DNA of 12,305 bases, from the NCBI GenBank assembly GCA_945787305.1, contig CALZIH010000102.1, positions 1-12,305 of the forward strand, given 5' to 3'. Every line of letters starts with the position of its first letter. Within the stretch, counting starts at the first letter, position 1. The DNA comes from an uncultured Desulfobulbaceae bacterium (GTDB taxonomy: Bacteria > Desulfobacterota > Desulfobulbia > Desulfobulbales > Desulfobulbaceae). Positions 6,503 to 12,305 of the stretch are shown in pieces. Below the pieces are notes generated by a model. The model did not search any database and was not told the origin of the DNA. It saw only the letters and a list, made by a program, of their open reading frames with translations. A program made the position numbers and the translations under genes.

Positions 6503-6633
6503 CCTTGAATAATTGTATTTTCGCCTGATCTCGGCGTTATGCTCAAAATTTTATCCTCGGAATATCAACCATATGACTGTGGTAAAATTATTCGCATGCA
6601 TTGACCTCGAACGAAAATCCTAATTATTCAAGG
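6503..6633. repeat. 131-bp imperfect palindrome (hairpin-forming element)
   Basis: The outer arms are a perfect 12-bp inverted repeat, CCTTGAATAATT (6503-6514) and AATTATTCAAGG (6622-6633). Moving inward from both ends in register, the arms also share ATTTTCG, ATGC and AATTTTA blocks, so most of the element can fold into one long imperfect hairpin centred near 6568. No protein is encoded. It lies three bases after repeat copy B, and the ATTATTCAA of its right arm recurs at 6387-6395, left of copy B, so the two elements may form one composite unit (6387-6633). Confidence 0.7.
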
Positions 6634-6665
6634 CACCCATTAGTCGGAAAATTGCAGTTGCCTCG

Positions 6666-6694
6666 TTGACGGTGTGCAATCCCTGTGGTATGAG
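6666..6694 (+). promoter_or_regulatory. Candidate sigma70-type promoter for the aminotransferase gene
   Basis: TTGACG (6666-6671, five of six consensus bases), a 17-base spacer and TATGAG (6689-6694, four of six) lie about 80 bp before the aminotransferase start. A second, weaker pair, TTGACC (6703-6708) with TAGGGT 18 bases on, overlaps it downstream. The match is by eye only. Confidence 0.4.
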
Positions 6695-6776
6695 GCTAGT
6701 TTTTGACCCTTTTAATGTTGTTCTAGTAGGGTGTAATGCTACGTAAATAAAGAATGGTTAAGCGGAGAAAAGAACC

Positions 6777-8084
6777 ATGCGGACCAATATCCTTCATATA
6801 GGCGCTGGAGAGCTGACCTATGAGATTAGAAACATCGTCAATGTCGGCAATAAATTACAAAGTCTTGGTGTGCAGGTCAATTGGGAAAACATAGGTGATC
6901 CCGTTGCCAAGGGGGAAGAAATTCCCGGATGGATGAAAGATATCGTAGCCGACGCAGTACAACAGAGTGCAACCTATGGCTACAGTCCGACCAAAGGTGT
7001 GTTGTCGACCCGGGAGTTTATTGCCAGGGAAACCAATGCCATGGGCGGTGCACAGATAACAGCTGAAGATATTATCTTTTTTAATGGTCTTGGTGATGCC
7101 ATTTCCAAGGTTTTTGGGTTTCTCAAGCGAACGGCACGGGTCATCGTACCGACGCCAAGCTACACCACCCATTCCTCTGCAGAGGCCGCCCATGCCGGAG
7201 ATCAACCGGTAACCTACATTCTGGATCCCAATCACTTCTGGTATCCGGACCTGGAGGATATTGAAAATCACATCAAATATAATCCTGCGGTAGCCGGAAT
7301 TCTGGTGATCAATCCGGATAACCCGACGGGGGCAGTGTATCCGGCAGAGGTCATGCGTTCTATTGTCGAAATCTGCGAAAAAAACGACCTCTTTATAATT
7401 TGCGATGAGGTCTACCAGAACATCACGTACAACGGTACCGTTGCGGCACCGCTCTGTACGGTGATCGGTGACAAAGTGCCGGCACTTTGCATGCGCGGAA
7501 CATCTAAAGAAATGCCTTGGCCTGGCGGGCGCTGCGGTTGGATAGAAGTGTATAACGGTCACCGTGACCCCATGTTTGAGACCTATGTTAACTCCATTTT
7601 GAATGCCAAGATGTTGGAAGTGTGTTCAACAACTTTGCCCCAGGTGGTGTTGCCCCAAATAAAAAGTCATCCCGAATACCAGGTGTATCTTGATGAGCGG
7701 ATCAGGCGCTATGAACGCTTCTCTAATTTGGCCTATGATATTTTAAAAGATACCAAAGGGTTGCTTGTCAATCGGACCAATGGCGCTTTTTATATGAGTG
7801 CTGCCTTTGAAGACGGTCTTCTCACCCACCAACAAACGTTACCCATTGCAAACGACGAGGTCCGTAAGACTGTGGAGGCATTGGTAGATGGACCGGATGT
7901 TTCGCCGGACAAACGTTTTGTTTATTATTTACTTGCCTCTACCGGAGTTTGTGTTGTGCCGTTGTCGTCTTTTGCCACAGAGCTGCAGGGATTCCGCATT
8001 ACCCTGCTTGAGCAAGATGAGAAAGAATTTGTTAAGATTTTTACCACGATTTCAAAGACGATTGATCAGTATCTAGCCTCCTAA
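6777..8084 (+). CDS. Pyridoxal-phosphate aminotransferase, class I/II
   Basis: A 435-residue fold-type I PLP enzyme. Visible hallmarks: GYSPTKG at 68-74 (substrate/cofactor loop), the NPDNPTGAVY segment with N182, ICDEVYQ with D210 (contacts the PLP ring nitrogen) and Y213, and GTSKEMPWPGGRCGW with the expected Schiff-base lysine K244 and phosphate-binding R252. It should transfer an amino group between an amino acid and a 2-oxo acid in the cytoplasm. Substrate choice (alanine, aspartate or aromatic) cannot be read from the sequence. ATG 6777 has GGAG nine bases upstream (6764-6767). The gene stands alone: repeats and a candidate promoter precede it, and a non-coding spacer follows. All catalytic residues and a normal length are present, so it appears functional. 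Confidence 0.88.
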   Translation: MRTNILHIGAGELTYEIRNIVNVGNKLQSLGVQVNWENIGDPVAKGEEIPGWMKDIVADAVQQSATYGYSPTKGVLSTREFIARETNAMGGAQITAEDIIFFNGLGDAISKVFGFLKRTARVIVPTPSYTTHSSAEAAHAGDQPVTYILDPNHFWYPDLEDIENHIKYNPAVAGILVINPDNPTGAVYPAEVMRSIVEICEKNDLFIICDEVYQNITYNGTVAAPLCTVIGDKVPALCMRGTSKEMPWPGGRCGWIEVYNGHRDPMFETYVNSILNAKMLEVCSTTLPQVVLPQIKSHPEYQVYLDERIRRYERFSNLAYDILKDTKGLLVNRTNGAFYMSAAFEDGLLTHQQTLPIANDEVRKTVEALVDGPDVSPDKRFVYYLLASTGVCVVPLSSFATELQGFRITLLEQDEKEFVKIFTTISKTIDQYLAS

Positions 8085-8106
8085 GTGAACATCGTTTTAC
8101 CTCTTT

Positions 8107-8143
8107 GCGTTACATATTTCCTCTGAATTCAGGTAGGTAACGC
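8107..8143. repeat. Inverted repeat downstream of the aminotransferase gene
   Basis: A perfect 7-bp stem GCGTTAC (8107-8113)/GTAACGC (8137-8143) encloses a 10-bp palindrome CTGAATTCAG (8123-8132). It could end the aminotransferase transcript, but no T-run follows it, so I do not call it a rho-independent terminator. Confidence 0.45.
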
Positions 8144-8181
8144 GGAGCCTTTGTTTAACTTTTATCCTTGATTTTCCTCCC

Positions 8182-8210
8182 TTGACATGGGTTTTGCCCA
8201 TACTTATTGT
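8182..8210 (+). promoter_or_regulatory. Candidate promoter for the small ORF-grpE-dnaK segment, with a dyad in the spacer
   Basis: TTGACA (8182-8187, perfect -35), a 17-base spacer and TATTGT (8205-8210, four of six) make a good sigma70-like promoter. The spacer contains a dyad, ATGGG-TTTTG-CCCAT (8187-8201), whose left half overlaps the last -35 base; this could be a repressor site. The CTTGACA...CCCAT wording recalls sigma32 promoters, but the gap between the two blocks is only 9 bases, too short for that class. The transcript would start near 8217, about 70 bases before the small ORF. Confidence 0.5.
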
Positions 8211-8287
8211 TCCGACCAGATTTTCAGGTTTTGCGGGTGTGTAACCTCATTCTGGTTGCACTCTCCTGTCACGTAAGAGGTGGAGTC

Positions 8288-8398
8288 ATGTCATTCTGTC
8301 CTGTTGAAATATTCAGCGGCAAGGGAGACCCTGAGGAGACTGGCGGAAACTGGAACATTGTCTGTCATGTTGTAAATTTTGATGAAGAAGAGGAGTGA
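8288..8398 (+). CDS. Small ORF (36 codons) translationally coupled to grpE
   Basis: ATG 8288 is preceded by a strong purine-rich Shine-Dalgarno stretch, AAGAGGTGGAG at 8275-8285. The ORF encodes 36 residues starting MSFCPVEIFSGKGDPEETGG, with two cysteines (4 and 26), two histidine/valine-rich turns and a DEEEE C-terminus, and stops at TGA 8396-8398. I do not recognise it. Its last codons (GAGGAG) are the ribosome binding site of grpE, whose GTG start lies four bases after the stop, so grpE translation is probably coupled to it. It could be a genuine small protein or a leader peptide that only serves coupling. The frame is open further upstream to a TTG at 8207, but that start would lie at the promoter's -10. 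Confidence 0.55.
   Translation: MSFCPVEIFSGKGDPEETGGNWNIVCHVVNFDEEEE
8390..8395 (+). promoter_or_regulatory. grpE ribosome binding site inside the end of the small ORF
   Basis: GAGGAG ends seven bases before GTG 8403. It supports that start over the in-frame ATG at 8382, which has no such signal. Confidence 0.65.
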
Positions 8399-8402
8399 TC
8401 AG

Positions 8403-8987
8403 GTGGGAAAGGAGAAGAATGTAGAACAGGGTCCGCAGAAGGATGAGGAGCTGGACGTTTCTGAAGATCTCGGTGCCGCAGATGAAGTTGTTGAACCGAT
8501 AGCGGAAGAAGCTGTTGATGTTGCCGCCCTGGAGGAGGAACTCGCCGAAGCCAAGGATCGTATGCTACGCATTGCCGCCGATGCAGAAAATTTTAAAAAG
8601 CGCATGGAGCGGGAAAAAGAGCGGATGCTCAAGTATGCCGGGGAAAATATTCTTCGGGAGTTGTTGACTACGGCAGATAACCTTTCGCGTGCACTTGAAC
8701 AGGGGCAGGCTGAAGCCGGGGATGCGCAGAAAAAGCTTGATGCGTTGCTTGAAGGAGTTGAACTGACCAGTAAAGGGCTCATTTCCGTCTTGGAAAAGTT
8801 TGAGGTCACGCCGATAGATTCCGTTGGCCGTGAGTTCAATCCGGATGAGATGGACGCCTTGACCATGGAAAACAGTGAAGAGGTACCGGTAAATCACGTG
8901 CTGCAGGAGTTTGCCAAGGGCTATCGTTTTAAGGACCGTGTGCTCCGTCATGCGCAGGTTGTCGTTTCAAGCGGTAAGGCTGATTGA
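8403..8987 (+). CDS. grpE: GrpE, nucleotide exchange factor for DnaK
   Basis: From GTG 8403 (MGKEKNVEQG) the protein has 194 residues, normal for GrpE. An acidic disordered N-terminus (about 1-40) leads into a long charged coiled coil (about 40-105, e.g. LEEELAEAKDRMLRIAAD then ENFKKRMEREKERM). The C-terminal beta domain follows, with VLEKFEVTPIDSVGREFNP and the signature end VLQEFAKGYRFKDRVLRHAQV, then VVSSGKAD. GrpE dimers bind the DnaK ATPase domain and release ADP, and can act as a thermosensor. The gene follows the small ORF and precedes dnaK by 192 bp. hrcA, which often sits directly upstream of grpE, is not in the window. Confidence 0.95.
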   Translation: MGKEKNVEQGPQKDEELDVSEDLGAADEVVEPIAEEAVDVAALEEELAEAKDRMLRIAADAENFKKRMEREKERMLKYAGENILRELLTTADNLSRALEQGQAEAGDAQKKLDALLEGVELTSKGLISVLEKFEVTPIDSVGREFNPDEMDALTMENSEEVPVNHVLQEFAKGYRFKDRVLRHAQVVVSSGKAD

Positions 8988-9179
8988 GTTCTGCTGCCTT
9001 ACCTTGACAAAAAGGTAATCATGCGCATTGTACCATTCCAGAAAGGCACCGCACATTGTACAGCATCTTGTGATTCCCTGGATCGTTGGATGCGTGAGAT
9101 TTAAATTGACTGATGAACTAGCTAAATAAACAGCTTCCAGGCTGATGATTGATAACACAAGGAGACAGGAGATATAGAC
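8988..9179 (+). promoter_or_regulatory. grpE-dnaK spacer with a candidate internal promoter and dyad
   Basis: No ORF is supported here. TTGACA (9004-9009) with CATTGT 16 bases on (9026-9031) is a candidate promoter with a weak -10. A perfect 7-bp inverted repeat, TTACCTT (8999-9005)/AAGGTAA (9012-9018), overlaps the -35. CATTGTAC occurs twice, at 9026-9033 and 9054-9061. No CIRCE operator (TTAGCACTC-N9-GAGTGCTAA) is present. The dnaK ribosome binding site AGGAGA is at 9167-9172. The spacer is long enough for dnaK to have its own start of transcription. Confidence 0.4.
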
Positions 9180-11117
9180 ATGGGAAAGATTATCGGAATT
9201 GACTTGGGGACCACCAACTCATGTGTTGCCATTATGGATGGTGGAGATCCTAAGGTAATTGAAAATAGCGAGGGAAATAGAACAACCCCGTCTGTTGTCG
9301 CTTTTGCTGATAACAACGAACGGCTGGTTGGGCAGGTTGCCAAACGTCAGTCAGTGACCAACCCGACCAGGACCTTGTTTGCGATTAAGAGGCTTATCGG
9401 TCGGAAGTTTACCGACGCCGAGGTGAAAAAGTCCATTGAAGTGAGCCCGTTTACTATCGTTGAGGGCCCTGGCGGTGACGCAGTAGTTGAAGTTGAGGGA
9501 AACCAATACAGTTCAGCGGAAGTTTCGGCCATGATCCTCGGCAAAATGAAGCAGACTGCTGAAGAGTATCTTGGCGAATCGGTGACGGATGCCGTTGTCA
9601 CTGTGCCTGCTTACTTCAACGATGCCCAGCGCCAAGCCACCAAAGACGCAGGCAAGATCGCCGGGTTGAATGTCCAGCGCATCATTAATGAACCTACGGC
9701 GGCCTCGCTGGCCTACGGTCTTGACAAGAAAGGCGAAGAAAAAATCGCCGTATTTGATCTTGGCGGCGGTACCTTTGATGTTTCTATTCTGGAGATCGGC
9801 GACGGCGTTTTTGAGGTAAAATCCACCAACGGTGACACCTTTCTTGGCGGCGAAGATTTTGATATGCGCATTGTCAACTGGTTGGCCGATGAGTTCAAAC
9901 GTGACCAGGGGGTTGATCTGCGCAATGACAACATGGCCCTGCAGCGGCTGAAAGAAGAGGCGGAGAAGGCCAAGAAAGAGTTGTCAACCGCAATGGAGAC
10001 CGATATCAATCTGCCATTTATCACCGCGGACGCCTCAGGGCCGAAGCATTTGAATATTAAATTGTCTCGGGCCAAGCTTGAAAGTCTTGTGGATGATCTG
10101 ATTGAGCGCACTGAAGGTCCTTGTATGACCGCGTTGAAGGATGCCGGTCTCAGTGCCTCCGACATTGATGAGGTTATCTTGGTTGGCGGTATGACCCGTA
10201 TGCCAAAGGTCCAGGACAAAGTGAAGAAGATTTTTGGTAAGGAACCCCACAAGGGTGTAAATCCGGACGAGGTTGTTGCCATTGGTGCAGCCATTCAGGG
10301 CGGCGTCCTGAAAGGCGATGTCAAAGATGTCCTCCTGCTTGACGTAACGCCTCTTTCATTGGGGATTGAGACGCTTGGTGGTGTAATGACCAAGCTGATT
10401 GAGAAAAATACAACTGTACCGACCAAAAAGAGTCAGGTCTTCTCAACGGCGGCGGACAACCAGCCCGCAGTTTCGATTCATGTACTGCAGGGTGAGCGGG
10501 AAATGGCTCAGGACAATAAGACCATAGGTCGTTTCGAACTTGCCGATATTCCACCGGCCCCTAGAGGAATCCCTCAGATTGAGGTGACCTTTGATCTTGA
10601 TGCCAACGGTATTTTGCATGTATCGGCCAAAGATATGGGTACCATGAAAGAACAGTCCATCCGCATAACGGCCTCCTCCGGTCTTTCTGAAGAAGAGATC
10701 GAGCGGATGCAGAAGGATGCAGAACTGCATGCCGAAGAGGACAAAAAACGCAAGGACTTGGTTGAGTCTAAAAACAATGGCGATTCCATGATCCACATGA
10801 CCCAGAAAAGTCTGACCGAGCTTGGCGACAAGGTGGATGCTGAAACCAAGGCAAATGTAGAGCGTGAAATCGAAGCGGTGAAGAAAGCCCTGGAAGGCGA
10901 TGACGTGGAAGCCATCAAGGCGGCTACAGAGCAACTGACCCAGGCATCACATAAGCTTGCCGAGTTGATGTATGCCCAGGCCTCGAAAGAGCAGGGCGGT
11001 CCGGAAGGTGGTGCCGGCGGTAGTGCCGGTGCAGCTGGCGGATCGGCAGGAGCCGCAAGCGGTGGAGGTAAAGATGACGATGATGTCGTTGATGCCGATT
11101 TTGAGGAAGTGAAGTAA
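9180..11117 (+). CDS. dnaK: Chaperone DnaK (Hsp70)
   Basis: A complete 645-residue Hsp70 that binds exposed hydrophobic segments in an ATP-driven cycle with DnaJ and GrpE. The actin-like ATPase domain (about 1-383) shows IGIDLGTTNSCVAIMDG at 5-21, NEPTAASLAYG at 170-180, VFDLGGGTFDVS at 191-202 with T199, and ILVGGMTRMPKVQ at 333-345. It keeps the loop typical of Gram-negative DnaKs (AIKRLIGRKF onward). The hydrophobic linker VLLLDV is at 384-389, the beta substrate-binding domain runs to about 505, and the helical lid to about 600. A glycine/alanine-rich tail with GGSAGAA twice (613-626) leads to the conserved acidic end DDDDVVDADFEEVK. ATG 9180 has AGGAGA seven bases upstream. A strong terminator follows, so it is the last gene of its unit; dnaJ is not adjacent. 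Confidence 0.98.
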   Translation: MGKIIGIDLGTTNSCVAIMDGGDPKVIENSEGNRTTPSVVAFADNNERLVGQVAKRQSVTNPTRTLFAIKRLIGRKFTDAEVKKSIEVSPFTIVEGPGGDAVVEVEGNQYSSAEVSAMILGKMKQTAEEYLGESVTDAVVTVPAYFNDAQRQATKDAGKIAGLNVQRIINEPTAASLAYGLDKKGEEKIAVFDLGGGTFDVSILEIGDGVFEVKSTNGDTFLGGEDFDMRIVNWLADEFKRDQGVDLRNDNMALQRLKEEAEKAKKELSTAMETDINLPFITADASGPKHLNIKLSRAKLESLVDDLIERTEGPCMTALKDAGLSASDIDEVILVGGMTRMPKVQDKVKKIFGKEPHKGVNPDEVVAIGAAIQGGVLKGDVKDVLLLDVTPLSLGIETLGGVMTKLIEKNTTVPTKKSQVFSTAADNQPAVSIHVLQGEREMAQDNKTIGRFELADIPPAPRGIPQIEVTFDLDANGILHVSAKDMGTMKEQSIRITASSGLSEEEIERMQKDAELHAEEDKKRKDLVESKNNGDSMIHMTQKSLTELGDKVDAETKANVEREIEAVKKALEGDDVEAIKAATEQLTQASHKLAELMYAQASKEQGGPEGGAGGSAGAAGGSAGAASGGGKDDDDVVDADFEEVK

Positions 11118-11141
11118 GCCGATTCGAAGAAGAATGTAATC

Positions 11142-11179
11142 AGGGGAGTGCGGATGTAAATCTGCACTCCCCTTTTTTT
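11142..11179 (+). terminator. Rho-independent terminator after dnaK
   Basis: The stem GGGGAGTGC (11143-11151)/GCACTCCCC (11164-11172) continues inward through one G-T and three standard pairs to a four-base GTAA loop (11156-11159, GNRA type). Seven T's follow (11173-11179). It lies about 25 bp after the dnaK stop. This is the clearest terminator in the window. Confidence 0.93.
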
Positions 11180-11207
11180 GTATTTTTAGTATATAGCTCT
11201 GGATAAT
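11178..11207 (+). promoter_or_regulatory. Weak candidate promoter for trpS
   Basis: GATAAT (11202-11207, five of six -10 bases) has TTGTAT 18 bases upstream (11178-11183, three of six). It overlaps the end of the dnaK terminator T-run. It is the only reasonable candidate between the terminator and trpS. Confidence 0.3.
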
Positions 11208-11249
11208 AAAAAAAACGTATCTTGTAACTCTGACACCGGAAAACAGAAC

Positions 11250-12218
11250 ATGAAACGCATCCTTTCAGGTATACAGCCTTCAGGGCAACTGCATATAGGT
11301 AATTACTTCGGCATGATGAAGACCATGATTTCAAATATGGAGACCTCTGATCTCTATGTTTTTATCGTCGATCTCCATGCGCTGACTTCTGTCCATGACA
11401 AAGAGAGGCTTGGTCAGGGAACGCTGGAAGCCGCGGCCGATTTCCTTGCCCTGGGCCTTGATCCTGATCGTTGTACTTTCTGGGTCCAATCGGATGTGCC
11501 GGAGGTGTGCGAATTGATGTGGGTGTTGTCGACCCTGACACCGATGGGGCTGCTGGAACGTTGTCACTCCTATAAGGATAAGGTTGCCAAAGGTATTGCC
11601 GCCAGTCACGGCCTTTTTTCCTACCCGGTCCTGATGGCTGCAGATATTTTACTCTTTCAATCCGAGATCGTACCGGTCGGTAAGGACCAGAAACAGCATC
11701 TTGAGGTGGCGCGTGATATCGCCATCAAGTTTAATAACTCATTTGGCGAAACCTTTGTTGTTCCGGAACCGGCAATCAGTGAGTCCACTGCCATCGTGCC
11801 GGGGCTTGACGGGCAGAAGATGTCAAAATCCTACGGCAATACCATACCGATCTTCCTTGAGGGCAAGCCGCTGAGGAAAAAGGTGATGTCTATTCAGACC
11901 GATGCCATACCGGTGGAAGAACCAAAAGATCCTGAAAAGTGTAATCTGTATGCCCTGTTGAAACTTTTTGCTCCGGCTGAGCAGCTTGCCGAGATCCATG
12001 AGCTGTATGTGAACGGCGGCGCGGCCTATGGGTATATCAAGCAGGACTTGTACGAGCTGGTTCAGGATTATTTTACCGATGCCCGGACAAAGAAAAAAGA
12101 GCTGCTGGCAAACCAGGATTACCTGCGGGAGATTCTTCATAAGGGGGCGAACAAGGCCCGCGGTAAGGCGGTTGAAACCCTTGATCTGGTTCGGAACCGG
12201 GTCGGTTTGACGTATTGA
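11250..12218 (+). CDS. trpS: Tryptophanyl-tRNA synthetase
   Basis: A 322-residue class I synthetase that charges tRNA-Trp with tryptophan using ATP. It opens with SGIQPSGQLHIGNYFG, containing the HIGH-type motif HIGN at 15-18. AADILLF at 130-136 matches the family's tryptophan-pocket strand, and the KMSKS motif is intact at 190-194, followed by YGNTIPIF. The C-terminal helical domain (about 205-322) would bind the anticodon. Length is normal for the short bacterial TrpRS. The start codon has only a weak GGAA upstream. It is separated from dnaK by a strong terminator, so it should be its own transcription unit. No tRNA-like or T-box leader is visible in the 70-base spacer. Confidence 0.97.
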   Translation: MKRILSGIQPSGQLHIGNYFGMMKTMISNMETSDLYVFIVDLHALTSVHDKERLGQGTLEAAADFLALGLDPDRCTFWVQSDVPEVCELMWVLSTLTPMGLLERCHSYKDKVAKGIAASHGLFSYPVLMAADILLFQSEIVPVGKDQKQHLEVARDIAIKFNNSFGETFVVPEPAISESTAIVPGLDGQKMSKSYGNTIPIFLEGKPLRKKVMSIQTDAIPVEEPKDPEKCNLYALLKLFAPAEQLAEIHELYVNGGAAYGYIKQDLYELVQDYFTDARTKKKELLANQDYLREILHKGANKARGKAVETLDLVRNRVGLTY

Positions 12219-12305
12219 TTTTTCAGTATATTTACGTTTTGATACGGAAGCTGACCTTGAAACACGCAATTCTCTTGAGCAGTGGCCTTGGCTCAAAAAA
12301 AAGCA

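Noticed and set aside
8183..8203. sigma32-type heat-shock promoter (CTTGACA...CCCAT)
   Set aside because: The two blocks are only 9 bases apart, well below the usual 13-15. A sigma70-like reading with TATTGT fits better.
8256..8290. TTGCACTC...GAGTCATG before the small ORF as a CIRCE operator for HrcA
   Set aside because: The half-sites match CIRCE poorly and are separated by 19 bases in place of 9.
8655..8951. Antisense frames under grpE and dnaK, including serine/proline-rich ones
   Set aside because: They mirror strongly conserved sense proteins and have low-complexity composition with no supporting start signals.
9043..9062. AGGCAC...TTGTA in the grpE-dnaK spacer as a sigma54 promoter
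   Set aside because: The GG and TTG blocks are one base too far apart and the GC of the -12 element is missing.
12275..12300. TTGAGC/GCTCAA hairpin next to an A-run, as a terminator
   Set aside because: The A-run follows the stem on the plus strand. For a leftward terminator the run would need to be on the other side of the stem.
12257..12305. Possible start of a new plus-strand gene at TTG 12257, with GGAAG six bases upstream
   Set aside because: Only 16 codons are visible before the window ends, the start is a rare one, and the residues match nothing I recognise.

Overview
The window looks like chromosomal DNA of an anaerobic Desulfobacterota bacterium, probably close to the Desulfobulbales. 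This is an inference from gene content and protein flavour: an enhancer-binding protein next to a GAF/PAS/GGDEF sensor, cysteine-bearing sensor domains, a stand-alone MetE/UROD-type methyltransferase, and intergenic repeats with CGTAAAAAG/CTTTTTACG ends. It is not a phylogenetic result. No tRNA, rRNA, CRISPR array, transposase or phage gene is visible.

Layout. Positions 1-2863 are read leftward: the first 33 codons of a probable lysS (lysyl-tRNA synthetase), a MetE/UROD-superfamily zinc methyltransferase, and an RlmD/RumA-type 23S rRNA m5U methyltransferase. Positions 3070-6401 are read rightward and form a signalling pair: an NtrC-family response regulator and a GAF-PAS-PAS-GGDEF diguanylate cyclase. 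Both are damaged. The regulator lacks about 34 residues that include Walker B. The cyclase is followed, in another frame, by the tail of an EAL domain it has apparently lost. Positions 6400-6633 hold repeats, then comes a class I/II aminotransferase (6777-8084). Positions 8180-11180 are a heat-shock segment: a candidate sigma70-like promoter, a previously unmarked 36-codon ORF coupled to grpE, grpE, a 192-nt gap with another candidate promoter, dnaK, and a strong terminator. trpS (11250-12218) follows.

How the genes relate. lysS, trpS and rlmD serve translation, and grpE/dnaK form the Hsp70 exchange-factor/chaperone pair. hrcA and dnaJ are absent from the window and no CIRCE operator is visible, so control of the chaperones here does not follow the common hrcA-grpE-dnaK-dnaJ layout. 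The regulator/cyclase pair has no histidine kinase in the window.

Main points for a second look: (1) the Walker-B-less enhancer-binding protein; (2) the EAL remnant behind the GGDEF gene; (3) a roughly 100-bp dispersed repeat present twice at about 81% identity, one copy creating a false N-terminal extension on the methyltransferase; (4) a 131-bp imperfect palindrome beside the second copy; (5) the small ORF whose last codons are the grpE ribosome binding site. I do not see a clear-cut new defence or biosynthetic system.
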